From positions 1 to 6,304 of the forward strand of contig JAJZUR010000087.1 in NCBI GenBank assembly GCA_021848375.1: a stretch of 6,304 nucleotides of DNA, given 5' to 3'. Both the position numbers and the translations under genes were made by a program. This document shows, piece after piece, positions 6,213 through 6,304 of the stretch. The stretch comes from Pseudomonadota bacterium (lineage in GTDB: Bacteria; Pseudomonadota; Gammaproteobacteria; UBA6186; Azoamicaceae). The stretch's first letter is position 1. Every line of letters starts with the position of its first letter. The notes under the pieces were generated by a model. The model was not told the DNA's origin, made no database searches, and saw only the letters and a program-made list of their open reading frames with translations.

Positions 6213-6304
6213 GGCTCTATCAAATTAACTCTTTGATGATGGAGCGATGAATGAATAGCGAACAGTTATTTAAGATGGCATTGGGAATAGAGAACCCTTG
6301 GGAA
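6213..6304 (+). mobile_element. Left end of an ISL3-family insertion sequence (runs off the window)
   Basis: The sequence beginning GGCTCTATCAAA at 6213 has the GGCTCT start common to ISL3-family terminal inverted repeats. It lies 38 bp before an ISL3-like transposase start. An internal inverted repeat, ATCAAA (6219-6224) and TTTGAT (6232-6237), sits between them. The exact boundary is inferred. ISL3 elements usually make 8-bp target duplications, so 6205-6212 would be the left copy. The right end is outside the window. Confidence 0.65.
6251..6304 (+). CDS. ISL3-family transposase, first 18 residues (cut by right window edge)
   Basis: The visible protein MNSEQLFKMALGIENPWE closely resembles the N-terminus of ISL3-family DDE transposases (M-x-x-EQLF-x-x-ALG-I/L-x-x-PW). 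A Shine-Dalgarno GGAG (6241-6244) lies 6 nt before the ATG. An overlapping ATG four bases earlier (6247) meets a stop after three codons and is not used. The catalytic domain is beyond the edge, so whether the element is intact cannot be judged. Confidence 0.75.
   Translation, partial: MNSEQLFKMALGIENPWE

Overview
The window is a piece of a moderately AT-rich gammaproteobacterial chromosome. Three things point to Legionellales (Legionella/Coxiella/Aquicella-like): a pyrophosphate-type phosphofructokinase, an mpl ligase, and a DedA–PAP2–LssY fusion protein. The assignment rests on recognising protein families by eye, not on a database search, so the genus is left open.

Layout from left to right. 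Bases 1-164 (minus) are the 5' part of an unrecognised gene that runs off the left edge. Bases 231-1472 (minus) encode a PPi-dependent 6-phosphofructokinase. A 114-bp divergent intergenic region carries a strong imperfect hairpin in the phosphofructokinase leader, and then mpl runs on the plus strand (1587-2963). mpl converges on the fusion gene (3007-5001, minus). The 43-bp gap between their stops holds a dRS3-like hairpin repeat. Bases 5002-5216 hold a likely promoter for the fusion gene and a GC-rich REP-like hairpin. Bases 5217-5996 (minus) encode an unrecognised 259-residue, helix-rich protein. Its leader contains overlapping hairpins followed by a T-run, resembling a transcription attenuator. 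At the right edge, from about 6213, an ISL3-family insertion sequence begins, with the first 18 codons of its transposase at 6251-6304.

Functionally, the two central genes both concern the cell envelope. Mpl recycles murein tripeptide by joining it to UDP-MurNAc. The fusion protein joins a DedA domain (a family that includes undecaprenyl-phosphate translocases) to a PAP2 phosphatase domain (a family that includes undecaprenyl-pyrophosphate phosphatases). They are on opposite strands and not co-transcribed, so any link is thematic. The phosphofructokinase is central metabolism using PPi instead of ATP. No defence system, CRISPR array, tRNA or rRNA was seen. Most of the window is ordinary housekeeping sequence. 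The parts most worth a second look are the attenuator-like leader with its orphan coiled-coil gene, the fusion protein, and the scattered small palindromic repeats.
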